Of a DNA stretch of 64,000 bases, positions 51,180 through 60,337 are shown piece by piece. The notes below the pieces were generated by a model. The model was not told the DNA's origin, did not search any database, and was given only the letters and a program-made list of their open reading frames with translations. Both the position numbers and the translations under genes were made by a program. This DNA comes from JANOSH01 sp031415695 (GTDB taxonomy: Bacteria; Actinomycetota; Acidimicrobiia; Acidimicrobiales; Ilumatobacteraceae), in NCBI GenBank assembly GCA_031415695.1, contig JANOSH010000016.1, positions 1-64,000 on the forward strand, written 5' to 3'. Position 1 is the first letter of the stretch; each line of letters opens with the position of its first letter.

Positions 51180-51684
51180 CTTTGGGGGGAGTCGGCTGGG
51201 GGGTGGCCCGGAGGCGCAAATTTCTATCGACAGGGGAGTGCCCGAACTTGAGTTCCTTGTCGAAAGTTGTTGGAAAGTTGTGCTTCCAGAGAGCGTGTGT
51301 AGCCACCAGCCGTTGCCGTGGGTGTCCCCAGCGACGAGGAGGTGCGAGTCGCGCGTCGGTGGCCCGGGAACCTCGTCGATCGGCATTGTGTTCATACCGA
51401 CGATTGTCGGCAATCGACCCGTCGGGGCGTCGCGCAATTGGCGCCGAACGTCAGATTCATGGGTGTCGGCTGGTTCGCTGGTTCGGGCCCGAACGTCGGT
51501 GCCCGTCGCGTCGATGGCCCGATCGCTCTACCCGCCGACGCGTTCACATCGAGCAGATCGCCGGCAGTCGTGGTGTTGGCGGGATCTCTGGACCGCCGCA
51601 GCCACGGTCCTCCGACCGCAACCCGTGCGAACGCCTGGCCCTCGAACGCCCCTTCGTGGATCAACTGACGTGCCGCGGTCCTGA
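51180..51684. other. Probable decayed sequence with a GDTHGN fragment
   Basis: No intact gene is seen. On the minus strand near 51300-51440 one frame reads DSHLLVAGDTHGNGWWL, which looks like the first metal motif of a calcineurin-type phosphoesterase. The open frame is short, its downstream part runs into the region before the fibre operon, and the rest of the phosphoesterase is absent. Other frames are not recognised. Confidence 0.35.
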
Positions 51685-53148
51685 TTAGGTCACGATCGAT
51701 TGGTCGATGCCCAGCCGGTCGACTACCGGCGTGTCGTCGGCTTGGTCGGAACCGGCGTAGGGCTGGATGCACTGCGGAAACGTGAACACATGCTTCGGGT
51801 CATACTTCTTGCGGATCGCGATCAACGTGACGAGATCGAAGTAGCCGGCCAGCCACTGCTTCGCCGGAGCTTCGTGGTTGTCGTTCACCCAGAAAACGTC
51901 GACAAAGAAGTCCATGTCGACGTTGCGGTGGAAGAACGAGCTGTCGTGCGGCCCGTACGCGCTGATGGCACCTCCGTACGGCTGGATCATCGCAGTCTGG
52001 AACGGAAGATGCGTCGTGTTCACGTAGTAGTCGATGATGCTCTGCCACTCGGCCGGGGTCAGCGTCCGGTCGATGTAACCGGCTTGCTTGGCCTCCTTCG
52101 TTCCCTGGTTCGGCACATCCGGAATCAAGAAGGGGTGGTCATCGAGGTAGTCGTCCATCTCGGCGTAGGAACCGACGTGGTCGACGAGCAACGGCCGGTT
52201 GCCCATCTGCTGCAAACGGTGCGATCGCTGCGAGCCCGTCGGCCCGCGACCCGACATACATGCGCTGCAACACCATGAGTTGCTGGTTCTTGTTGGTGCA
52301 CGGTTCGCCATGTAGCCGAGTCGGGGCGACGCGCCTCTGCGCATGAATCCGGCCTGCAATGCAGACAGCACGGGCCGGGGCCCGGATTGAGCGGCCAGCC
52401 ACGCAAGCGTCCATCCCCAGACGGGCGGGATCACATACACGCGGTACGTCACCTTGAGCAGTACACCGAAGTTACCACCGATTCCTCCACGGACGGCCCA
52501 GAAGAGATCACGATTCGTCGACGAGTTCGCCGTGATGATCGTGCCGTCGTGCAGCATCATCTGAAACGACAGCCGCTGTCGCAGTTCATGCCGAACATCC
52601 GCGACGTGTACCCCAACCACCTCCCTGCATGTACCCGCCAACGCACACGTCTCCGCACAGCCCGCCGGGAATATGGACGCCCTGGGTGTCGAGGTAGGAG
52701 TTCAGGTAGCTGAAGTTCGTGCCCGCGCCGACTTGGGCGGTCATTGTCGACTTGTCGACCACGACGTACTTGGGTCCGCTGACGTCGATCACGATCCCAT
52801 CGCACACTGAGTAGCCCGTGGTGCTGTGACCACCGCTGCGTACACAGAACACGCCGGAACTCTGAACTGCCAGCTTCAGAATGATTCGGACGTCGTTCGG
52901 TGCCAAGCAGTACGCGATGATCTCCGGTGCGGCCTTGAACGCCGGGTTCGACTCCTGCCGATCGTCGTTGTAGGCCGGATCCGACGGAAAGATGGGGGTG
53001 CCCTGGAAGCCGACTTCGAGTTCCGCAAGTTCGTGGCGAAGATGATCGAGTTTCCCGAATGCTCCCGAAGGACGGTCGTGAAAGGTGGCGGCAATCGTGG
53101 TCGATGTTGCGGCGTCGGCTCTTCCGGCCAGCGTCGGTACTTTCCGCT
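51685..53148 (-). pseudogene. Bicovalent FAD-linked oxidase (BBE-like), frameshifted
   Basis: The recognisable order is VGFQGTPIFPSDPAYNDDR, VRSGGHSTTGYS with the His that binds FAD, GGLCGDVCVGGYMQGGGWG with the Cys that binds FAD, DLFWAVRGGIGGNFGV, and the C-terminal BBE domain ending KKYDPKHVFTFPQCI. These parts lie in different frames: breaks are at about 52620, 52580, 52305 and 52205. The N-terminal frame is closed by TAG near 53149 without any start codon. The intact gene would be an oligosaccharide or alcohol oxidase. Several sequencing errors in one gene are the alternative explanation. Confidence 0.78.
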
Positions 53149-53189
53149 ACACTGCGCAGGCCTCTGCCTAACCCACTGTCAGGCTCGTA

Positions 53190-53224
53190 GCAAGGCCCCT
53201 GGGCGGATGCCTGGGGGGTTTTGC
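53190..53224. terminator. Strong terminator-like hairpin
   Basis: Arm 53190-53204 (GCAAGGCCCCTGGGC) pairs with 53209-53224 around GGAT with one bulge, and the plus strand ends in TTTT. It lies just downstream of the minus-strand gene ending at 53247 and could act in both directions. Confidence 0.7.
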
Positions 53225-53246
53225 TGTTAACGGCAACACGATGGAC

Positions 53247-53552
53247 TTAGCGACGGCGACGGGGACGGCGACGGTGTTTGACCTGTTCGGGCAGTGGCGC
53301 AAGTTTTCCAGTCATGACGACCGTATCGCCGATGGTCACGCGAATGCCCTCCTCGTCGAGATCGACAGGCTCGGTAGGTGCCGCCACCACAATTGCAACC
53401 TCGGTTTTCTTGGGACCTTCGAGGATGTCACGCAGCCCGAGCATGGCACCGGCGAGAATGGCCCCGCCACTCCCCGTTTTTTGACGAGCACGCCGTATGA
53501 CTGCGGCATCGTCACTCATTGGTTCGACCGGCGGGTACTCAGACACTGCCAC
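53247..53552 (-). CDS. Small hypothetical protein with basic tail
   Basis: About 101 residues: MSDDAAVIRRARQKTGSGGA near the start, an AILAGAMLGLRDI segment that could be a short membrane or amphipathic helix, a beta-rich middle (TEVAIVVAAPTEPVDLDEEG) and a strongly basic end (KHRRRPRRRR). GTG at 53552 or 53546, or ATG at 53519, could be the start. No function is assigned. A strong terminator follows it. Confidence 0.6.
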   Translation of the reverse strand: MAVSEYPPVEPMSDDAAVIRRARQKTGSGGAILAGAMLGLRDILEGPKKTEVAIVVAAPTEPVDLDEEGIRVTIGDTVVMTGKLAPLPEQVKHRRRPRRRR

Positions 53553-53609
53553 CCAGCCTATGAGTTGTAGGCAGGCTTGCATCGTTCATGTTCGCTACAT
53601 TCGTGCATC

Positions 53610-55124
53610 ATGAGAAGCGGTGAACCCGACCACCCCGCCGCCAGCCTTGCGGCCCGGCTTCGGTCAACCACCGAGATGCTCGAGTCGATCGTGGCCGATC
53701 GTTCCCTTTTGCGCGACCTGTCGGTCGAAGACCGCACACGGCTCTTGAACGCGGCCGGAACCTTGTTCAACCCGAATGCCGAGGAACGGCGGTTGCAAGG
53801 CCGGGCCCAACGGCGTAAGGAAAAGGCCGACAAGCTAGAACGACAGCAGGGTACCCTGAACGAGACCGGTATCCGCGTTCTGCGTGACAAACCGGTGTTC
53901 ACAACACCAAATGTTTTTGTTCCCGAATCGTTCAGCCAGTCCACCGTCGATGACGACGAATTCCGTGAAGCACTTGAGCCGCAGCACTGCTACGTCTGTA
54001 AGCGCAAGTACGTGTCCATCCACCCGTTCTACGATCAGATGTGCCCACCGTGCGGCGACTTCAACTACGCCAAGCGATCCGAAACTGCCGACCTTTCGGG
54101 TCGTGTGGCGCTGCTGACCGGCGGACGGGTGAAGATTGGATATCAGGCGGGCATCAAGCTCTTACGCGCCGGGGCCCATCTCATTGTCACTACCAGGTTC
54201 CCGCGTGATTCGGCCGCTCGGTACTCGGCCGAGGCCGACTTTGGCGATTGGGGTGACCGCCTCGAGATCTTCGGGCTCGATCTGCGGCACACCCCCAGTG
54301 TCGAAGCGTTCTGTCGGCATCTCTTGAGTTCCCGCGATCGACTCGATTACATCATTAGCAACGCTTGCCAAACCGTGCGGCGACCCCCTGAGTTCTATCG
54401 ACACATGATCGAGCGAGAGACGGCGTCGTCGGCGACGCTTTCGCACGATGCGCGAACGTTGCTGGGTGAATACGAGGCGATGCCGGTGGTTGCTGGCACC
54501 GCCGATCCACTCGTCGGGCTGTCACGAGCGGCCGAGCTATCGCAGGCCGTGCTGCTTCCCGACGACATTGTGGGCCAATCCCACCTTTTCCCGGCCGGAC
54601 AACTCGATCAAGATTTGCAGCAGGTTGATCTTCGGGGCCGTAACTCGTGGCGATTGCTGCTCGACGAGGTGTCGTCGGTGGAACTTTTGGAAACCCAGTT
54701 GGTGAACGCGATTGCACCGTTCGTACTGAATGCTCGGCTGAAACCGTTGATGATGCGCACCACTAATCGGGACAAGCACATCGTTAATGTCTCGGCGGTT
54801 GAGGGCCAATTCTACCGCCGGTTCAAAACCACGAGGCATCCCCACACCAATATGGCAAAGGCCGCCTTGAACATGATGACCCGCACCTCGGCCGCCGACT
54901 ACTACGCCGACGGAATCCACATGAACAGTGTGGACACCGGTTGGGTCACCGACGAGGACCCGGCTCACATTGCCGAACAAAAGGTGCGAGAGCATCAGTT
55001 TCGACCGCCCCTCGATATCGTTGACGGTGCCGCTCGGATAGTCGACCCCATCATCGACGGCACTCTCACGGGAATCCACATCTGGGGCCAGTTCCTGAAG
55101 GACTACCGGCCGACCGATTGGTAG
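53610..55124 (+). CDS. Zinc-ribbon short-chain dehydrogenase fusion
   Basis: A 504-residue protein. Residues about 1-105 are helical (VEDRTRLLNAAGTLFNPNAE), about 125-160 hold a zinc ribbon (CYVCKRKYVSIHPF and CPPCGDFNYAKR), and the rest is an SDR domain. The SDR opening reads ALLTGGRVKIGYQAG in place of TGxxxGIG, SNACQTVRRP stands in the NNAG position, VNVSAVEG gives the Ser, and the YxxxK motif is replaced by HPHTNMAKAALN. The missing Tyr makes catalysis doubtful. Proteins with this layout occur in bacteria and plants, but their function is unknown to me. The ATG at 53610 is chosen from the conserved start. Confidence 0.75.
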   Translation: MRSGEPDHPAASLAARLRSTTEMLESIVADRSLLRDLSVEDRTRLLNAAGTLFNPNAEERRLQGRAQRRKEKADKLERQQGTLNETGIRVLRDKPVFTTPNVFVPESFSQSTVDDDEFREALEPQHCYVCKRKYVSIHPFYDQMCPPCGDFNYAKRSETADLSGRVALLTGGRVKIGYQAGIKLLRAGAHLIVTTRFPRDSAARYSAEADFGDWGDRLEIFGLDLRHTPSVEAFCRHLLSSRDRLDYIISNACQTVRRPPEFYRHMIERETASSATLSHDARTLLGEYEAMPVVAGTADPLVGLSRAAELSQAVLLPDDIVGQSHLFPAGQLDQDLQQVDLRGRNSWRLLLDEVSSVELLETQLVNAIAPFVLNARLKPLMMRTTNRDKHIVNVSAVEGQFYRRFKTTRHPHTNMAKAALNMMTRTSAADYYADGIHMNSVDTGWVTDEDPAHIAEQKVREHQFRPPLDIVDGAARIVDPIIDGTLTGIHIWGQFLKDYRPTDW

Positions 55125-55966
55125 CGGAGTTCGCTCGCGACGATGCCAGGCAATCCGACGACGCGTGTGAACTCATCGAAAGCAACAACCTGGTCGAGAT
55201 GGTTGCGTAGGGTGCCGTGCTCGTGAAGGGTTCCGTATGTGGTCTGCAACGCTTTGGTGGCGGCGAAGATGGCGCCAACGGGCGAGACAACAAGCAGAAA
55301 GCCAAGCTCGGCCAGTTCGCCCGGTGTGAGGAGCGGGGTCTTGCCGGCCTCGACCATATTGGCGACTAGCACGCATCCATCGAGCGCGGTAGCGATCTGT
55401 TCCATTTCGTCGATGGACGCCGGAGCTTCGACAAAGATTGCATCGACGCCGAGATCCCTTGCCATCCGCGCCCGTTCAAGTGCTTCATCGAGCCCGAGCA
55501 CAGCCCGTGCGTCGGTGCGTGCTGTGATCAATAGCGACGACCGGTGATCGAGGGCGGCCTGGAGTTTGCTCAGCCAATCGGCCCGCGATACCACCTCTTT
55601 GCCGGCCATATGACCGCACTTCTTCGGCCAGAGTTGGTCCTCCAGAAACAAGCCTGTTGCGCCGGCTTGCTCCCACAATTCAACCGTGCGAATCGTGTTG
55701 ATTGCGTTGCCGTAGCCCGTGTCGGCATCAACGACCAGTTCGAGGGCTGGTACCGCGACCTTCACCCGCCGGGCAACATCGGCCACCTCGGCTTGGGTGA
55801 GTAATCCAACGTCGGGCTTGCCGAGATAGGCACCGGCCACGGCAAAGCCCGACAGGAAGGCGACCTCGAATCCTGTTTGGTAGGCAACCAGAGCAGAGAG
55901 GGGATCCCAAACGCCTGGCATCAGAACGGTCGCCTTGGCGGCCATGCAGTCGGCAAAGTGTGACAT
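55103..55966 (-). CDS. Isocitrate lyase/PEP mutase family protein
   Basis: A 287-residue TIM-barrel lyase. The metal site is DADTGYGN, and the catalytic loop has EDQLWPKKCGHMAGK with the KKCGH signature of carbon-carbon lyases such as methylisocitrate lyase or oxaloacetate decarboxylase. LITARTDAR is also typical. The KKCGH motif argues for C-C rather than P-C bond chemistry. The start at 55966 is an ATG; the gene overlaps the convergent SDR by 22 bp. Confidence 0.88.
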   Translation of the reverse strand: MSHFADCMAAKATVLMPGVWDPLSALVAYQTGFEVAFLSGFAVAGAYLGKPDVGLLTQAEVADVARRVKVAVPALELVVDADTGYGNAINTIRTVELWEQAGATGLFLEDQLWPKKCGHMAGKEVVSRADWLSKLQAALDHRSSLLITARTDARAVLGLDEALERARMARDLGVDAIFVEAPASIDEMEQIATALDGCVLVANMVEAGKTPLLTPGELAELGFLLVVSPVGAIFAATKALQTTYGTLHEHGTLRNHLDQVVAFDEFTRVVGLPGIVASELRYQSVGR

Positions 55967-56168
55967 AGTCCGACTGTATGACCGTTGGCCGCCGTTCGAT
56001 TGACTGAGGCCGACGGAACTAGGCGCACATGCACCAGCCCCGCTTGACAACGATCTAGCCCGAGTGGAGTATCGAAAAACGACCTGGCAGTCGGGCGAGA
56101 AAGTGTTCAGTTGTGTCGTTGGGTTCTCGATTGGTCGATGGCCGTTCGCCTTGGACTGCGTGGTTGAA

Positions 56169-57071
56169 CTAGATGGTGTGCAAGGCCTCGTTGGCGAGTT
56201 GAGCTGACGTCACTGGTGTTTGGCGATTGCGAAGGTCGGCATAGTTCACGACCATGGCGGCGGCCGAAATAGACCCGAGAACCGCAGTTTGAAGCGACGA
56301 GAAAATGGTGCTGGCAAAGTCGCCGGCTTGGCCAAAGAGCACGCCGATGATTCCAAGCGGAATGAGAATCACTATGCCGATAAGGAGTCCGATGCACGCA
56401 CGGCCAATGGTCTCCATGAGCCGAGGTTTGGTCAGTTCCCAACCCCGCGAGATGACGTTGGTATCGCGTTCGAAGGTCACAACGCCGGCTTGAGTGCCGG
56501 TGAAAACAATGGCGGCGATGATACCCGGGATGATGCACAGGATCGTGCCAGCCAAACATACGGCAGCAACCATCAGGGCAGCGATGACGGCGCGGCCAAT
56601 CCGTTTCTTTCCTGCTTCGAGGCCCTGTTGCCAGGTGGTAGTTGCCGAGCCGTTGGCTGCGTCGCCGGCAATGATGGCGCTCGCGGCGACCGCCCCGACG
56701 GCGTTGCAAACGAATGAAGCGATCAACACCAGCAGCCCGACACCTAGGATGCCACCGAGGGCTGTGCCGTCGCTTCCGTTGAAAGTTCCGTCGGTGAACG
56801 TCGTCGAGCTCGTGCCGATCGCCCTCAGTAACAAACTGAGAATGAGCACCGGTATGTTCACGAGTAGCTGAACGATTACGATGTTTTTCCAGCTTCTCTT
56901 GAGAGCGTCGACCGTTTTGCTGATCCAACTGCCAAGGTCGGTCGAGACCAGCGGATCGTTACCGAAATTTTGGACTTCCCATTGACCCGGTGGATACGCG
57001 GGCGGAGTCGGCGGCTGACCCGGCCCTTGCGGACCCCAAGGCGGCGGTGGCGGCGGTGGCGGAGTACTCAT
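56169..57071 (-). CDS. Polytopic membrane protein with Pro-rich N-terminus
   Basis: A 300-residue protein. The first 35 residues are proline-rich (STPPPPPPPPWGPQGPGQ), followed by an amphipathic helix and about five or six membrane helices. The layout resembles the membrane domain family associated with glycerophosphodiester phosphodiesterases or DUF-type Pro-rich actinobacterial proteins. No catalytic motif is visible, so the role is unknown. Confidence 0.78.
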   Translation of the reverse strand: MSTPPPPPPPPWGPQGPGQPPTPPAYPPGQWEVQNFGNDPLVSTDLGSWISKTVDALKRSWKNIVIVQLLVNIPVLILSLLLRAIGTSSTTFTDGTFNGSDGTALGGILGVGLLVLIASFVCNAVGAVAASAIIAGDAANGSATTTWQQGLEAGKKRIGRAVIAALMVAAVCLAGTILCIIPGIIAAIVFTGTQAGVVTFERDTNVISRGWELTKPRLMETIGRACIGLLIGIVILIPLGIIGVLFGQAGDFASTIFSSLQTAVLGSISAAAMVVNYADLRNRQTPVTSAQLANEALHTI

Positions 57072-57133
57072 ATTGCAACTCTATGTGGTTGTTTCGTGGC
57101 GCAGGTCGATCCTGCATTAAATATGCTGTAGCT

Positions 57134-57520
57134 ATGAATACACCACTAACACCTCGTGAACTAGCGGCTCCGGCCGCGGCCTACTCGTTGGCCGTGCTGT
57201 CGCACAATCCAAACCGGATACTGCATACGTCAGGAATTGTGGGCGCGCGTCCTGACGGCGCGGTGCCCGACGATATCGGCGAACAGGCTGCCGTGGTGTG
57301 GGATTCGATAGCGGTACTTTTGGCCGAGGCGCATATGAGCGTCACCGACATTGTGAGCTATCACACCTACGTGGTTCATGGTCACGACTTGGCCGCCGTA
57401 ATGGCGGCGCGCGACGCGTTCTTGCAGGGGCATCGGCCGTGCTCCACCCTTGTGCCAGTTCCGGCTCTCGCTCGGCCGGATTGGAAAGTCGAGATTGCGG
57501 TAATAGCTATCGCTGAATGA
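57134..57520 (+). CDS. RidA family protein
   Basis: A 128-residue RidA/YjgF-like protein, which trimerises and removes reactive enamine/imine intermediates. Typical features are the opening APAAAYSLAVLSHNPNRILHTSG, GEQAAVVWDSIAVLLAEA and the end RPDWKVEIAVIAIAE. The position of the conserved Arg (RPCSTLVPVPAL) is kept. The start at 57134 is an ATG. Confidence 0.87.
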   Translation: MNTPLTPRELAAPAAAYSLAVLSHNPNRILHTSGIVGARPDGAVPDDIGEQAAVVWDSIAVLLAEAHMSVTDIVSYHTYVVHGHDLAAVMAARDAFLQGHRPCSTLVPVPALARPDWKVEIAVIAIAE

Positions 57521-57582
57521 GCCCCTTGCGTCGTCTGACGCCCGATTTGCTCTGGTGAATGTTCACCGAACAGGGTGTACAC

Positions 57583-58605
57583 ATGTCGATCCCTCGTGAG
57601 TTCACTGCGTTTGTTGCCACCAAGGTTCTCGACGACGCTGGTAAGGACGTGGGCGTCGATCGATCCGTTGGGCTGCTTGCCGCGTCTGACCTTCCCGACG
57701 GTGAAGTAACAATCCGCGTTCGGTATTCCTGCGTCAACTACAAAGACGCGTTGGCCACGCTTCCCAACACCGGCGTGGCACGCCTGAGCCCGTTGGTTCC
57801 AGGCGTCGATCTTGCGGGTGAAGTCGTGGCTAGTACCGTCGCCGAGTTCGCAGTTGGCGATGATGTCGTTGTCAACGGTGGAGACATTGGTACCGGGCGT
57901 CACGGTGGCTACGCGACGTATGCGCGGGTGCCCGCCGCCCGTATAGTTCGGATGCCGGTGGGGCTCACACCGCGCCAGGCAATGGGTATTGGCACAGCGG
58001 GATTCACCGCAGCCCAGTCGGTCATGGCGTTGGAAGCTATCGGCGGACTTACGCCCGGTAACGGGCCTGTTCTGGTCACCGGGGCCACCGGCGGCGTCGG
58101 ATCAACTGCGGTTGGCATTCTGGCTACGCGAGGGTACGAGGTTGTCGCTTCGACCGGTAAGGCCGACAAAGCCGACTTTCTGCTATCGCTCGGCGCTTCG
58201 CAAGTTATCGATCGTGCCGACACCAGCGCCGAGTCGAAGCGTGTGCTCGAGGGTGAGCGTTGGGCTGGTGTGGTCGATTGCGTTGGCGGGTCGACGCTTG
58301 CCTACGCGTTGCGAACCGCACAGTACGGAGCGAGTGTTGCCGCTAGCGGACTCACGGGTGGTTCGGCGCTGAACACCAGCGTGCTCCCGTTCATTCTGCG
58401 AGGTGTCAACCTGCTCGGTATCGACTCGGTCAGCATTCCAATGGCGCAGCGTGTAGCTATCTGGGAGCGGTGCGCCACGGATCTTCGACCGGTCGGTATC
58501 GACGGCGAACTGTTGACCGAAATTGGGCTCGACGGTCTCGACCACGCCCTCACCATGATCCGGGCCGGCGATGTGTCCGGACGCATCGTCGTTCGTCTTG
58601 ACTGA
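57583..58605 (+). CDS. MDR-family quinone oxidoreductase/acryloyl-CoA reductase-like
   Basis: A 340-residue zinc-free medium-chain reductase resembling AcuI/YhdH. Features are YSCVNYKDALA, VPGVDLAGEVV, and the Rossmann motif VTGATGGVGSTAVGIL. YhdH/AcuI proteins reduce acryloyl-CoA or quinones with NADPH. The ATG at 57583 is the first good start. It is translationally coupled to the ABC exporter downstream. Confidence 0.9.
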   Translation: MSIPREFTAFVATKVLDDAGKDVGVDRSVGLLAASDLPDGEVTIRVRYSCVNYKDALATLPNTGVARLSPLVPGVDLAGEVVASTVAEFAVGDDVVVNGGDIGTGRHGGYATYARVPAARIVRMPVGLTPRQAMGIGTAGFTAAQSVMALEAIGGLTPGNGPVLVTGATGGVGSTAVGILATRGYEVVASTGKADKADFLLSLGASQVIDRADTSAESKRVLEGERWAGVVDCVGGSTLAYALRTAQYGASVAASGLTGGSALNTSVLPFILRGVNLLGIDSVSIPMAQRVAIWERCATDLRPVGIDGELLTEIGLDGLDHALTMIRAGDVSGRIVVRLD

Positions 58606-60337
58606 GGTTTCCGCCAAGCAGCGAGCCGAAAGTGCCCGTGGATGGAAGCTGTTACGGGTCTCGCTGCGAGGTCAGCGGCGCGGCATCTCGTCGGGCATCG
58701 GCGTCGGGTTGTTGTGGAGCCTCGCCAAGTCGGTGTCGCCACTCCTGGTTCAACGGGCTATCGACAATGGTGTGAGTCAGCCCAATGGTCGCCTCGCTCG
58801 GTGGGTGGTGATGATTCTGCTCGCGGGAGTTGTGGCGTCGGTGTGTACGGGCTGGCGTCGCTACGTGGCGTTTCGCGAATCGCGTTGGGCCGAGACGGCG
58901 CTACGAGAACAACTTTTTGCCCATCTACAACGGCTTCATTTCGCGTTTCACGACAGTTCCCAGACGGGAAACCTTATGAGTCGTGCCGCCGCCGACCTGC
59001 AACAGTTGCAAGCATTTGTGGTCATGATTCCGATGACGGTCTCCAATGTGCTCACGGTTGTTTTGGCGGCCATCGCTCTACTGAGTCTTCACCCTGTTCT
59101 GGCCGCCATCGCGCTTGCCCCGTTGCCGCTGGTAAACGTCGTTGCGCGCCGATTTGCGCAGTCGATTCACCCTGCGGCGCTGGCAATTCAACGTGAATCG
59201 GGTGAGTTGTCGGTCGTTGTCGAGGAGACTGTTTCGGGTATTCGTGCCGTGAAGGGTTTCGGTGCCGAGGCGCGGCAGGCGGCGTTATTGCAAGGCGCGG
59301 CCGCCGGTGTCATGCGGGCGTCGCTGGCCACGGCCGAGGTACGTGCCCGATACCTCCCGCTCAACGATGCTCTACCAACGGTAAGCCTCGTCTTGGTCCT
59401 GGCCGTTGGCGGTGACATGGTGCTCAATGGCCGCCTGACGGTTGGGGAGCTTGTTGCCTTCAACGCGTACGTAGCGTTGTTGCTGTGGCCGCTGCGCAAC
59501 ATCGGGCAGATCGTTGCGCTCGGGCAACGCGCAGCAGTTGCGCTGTCGCGCGTCGATGAGGTCCTCTCGACCGCTCCGGCAGTAGTGGATCCGGCGCAAC
59601 CGGTCCGCCTCCCGCCCGACGCCCACGGAGCGGTGACCTTCGACAACGTGAGTTTCGGCTATGGCCTCGAACGTGCAGTGCTCGACCGCTTCACGTTACA
59701 CATCGCAGCGGGCGAATCGGTGGCGTTGGTGGGCGGCACCGGTTCGGGAAAAACCACCGTGGCCCGTTTGTTGCCTCGATTCTACGACGTCGAGGCAGGT
59801 GCCATACTCATTGACGGCATCGATATTCGTGAGGTGCGGCTCGCTGAGCTTCGACGTGCTGTTGGCATCGTTTTCGAAGAGACGTTCTTGTTTGCCGACA
59901 CCGTTGCCAACAACGTGGCGTTCGCTGTTCCCGAAGCGACTCGCAAACAGATTGAGGAGGCGGCGCGTCTTGCTGGTGCTCACGAGTTCATCATGCAGCT
60001 GCCCCACGATTACGCCACGGTCATTGGCGAGCGAGGGTTTTCGCTATCGGGCGGTCAGCGTCAGCGAATCGCCATCGCTCGCACATTGCTGGCAAACCCG
60101 CGTGTATTGATCCTTGACGATGCAACAAGTGCAGTCGATGCGTCGAAGGAGGACGAAATTCGTGATGCGATGGAAACGATGATGCGGGACCGCACGACAA
60201 TCGTCATCGCACACCGTCCGGCAACCATAGCTCTTGCTAGCCGCATCGTTCTGATCGACGAAGGACGCGTTGCGGCGGTCGGCACGCATGCCGAGTTGCT
60301 GGCGAGCAGCGCTCGATACCGGGCGATTCTTACGTGA
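58598..60337 (+). CDS. ABC exporter half-transporter, degenerate-site subunit
   Basis: A 579-residue type IV exporter subunit with six membrane helices (about 20-300) and a nucleotide-binding domain (about 330-575). Walker A is GGTGSGKTT, the signature LSGGQRQ, and Walker B ILDDATSAVD, so Asp replaces the catalytic Glu. In heterodimeric exporters such as TM287/288 one subunit has this change. The TTG at 58598 overlaps the previous stop; the next subunit overlaps by four bases (GTGA). Confidence 0.9.
   Translation: MTEVSAKQRAESARGWKLLRVSLRGQRRGISSGIGVGLLWSLAKSVSPLLVQRAIDNGVSQPNGRLARWVVMILLAGVVASVCTGWRRYVAFRESRWAETALREQLFAHLQRLHFAFHDSSQTGNLMSRAAADLQQLQAFVVMIPMTVSNVLTVVLAAIALLSLHPVLAAIALAPLPLVNVVARRFAQSIHPAALAIQRESGELSVVVEETVSGIRAVKGFGAEARQAALLQGAAAGVMRASLATAEVRARYLPLNDALPTVSLVLVLAVGGDMVLNGRLTVGELVAFNAYVALLLWPLRNIGQIVALGQRAAVALSRVDEVLSTAPAVVDPAQPVRLPPDAHGAVTFDNVSFGYGLERAVLDRFTLHIAAGESVALVGGTGSGKTTVARLLPRFYDVEAGAILIDGIDIREVRLAELRRAVGIVFEETFLFADTVANNVAFAVPEATRKQIEEAARLAGAHEFIMQLPHDYATVIGERGFSLSGGQRQRIAIARTLLANPRVLILDDATSAVDASKEDEIRDAMETMMRDRTTIVIAHRPATIALASRIVLIDEGRVAAVGTHAELLASSARYRAILT

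Noticed and set aside
58990..59020. TGCAACAGTTGCA palindrome similar to the dispersed element
   Set aside because: It lies within the ABC exporter reading frame (Leu-Gln-Gln-Leu-Gln codons), has no partner 42 bp away and differs in the outer bases.
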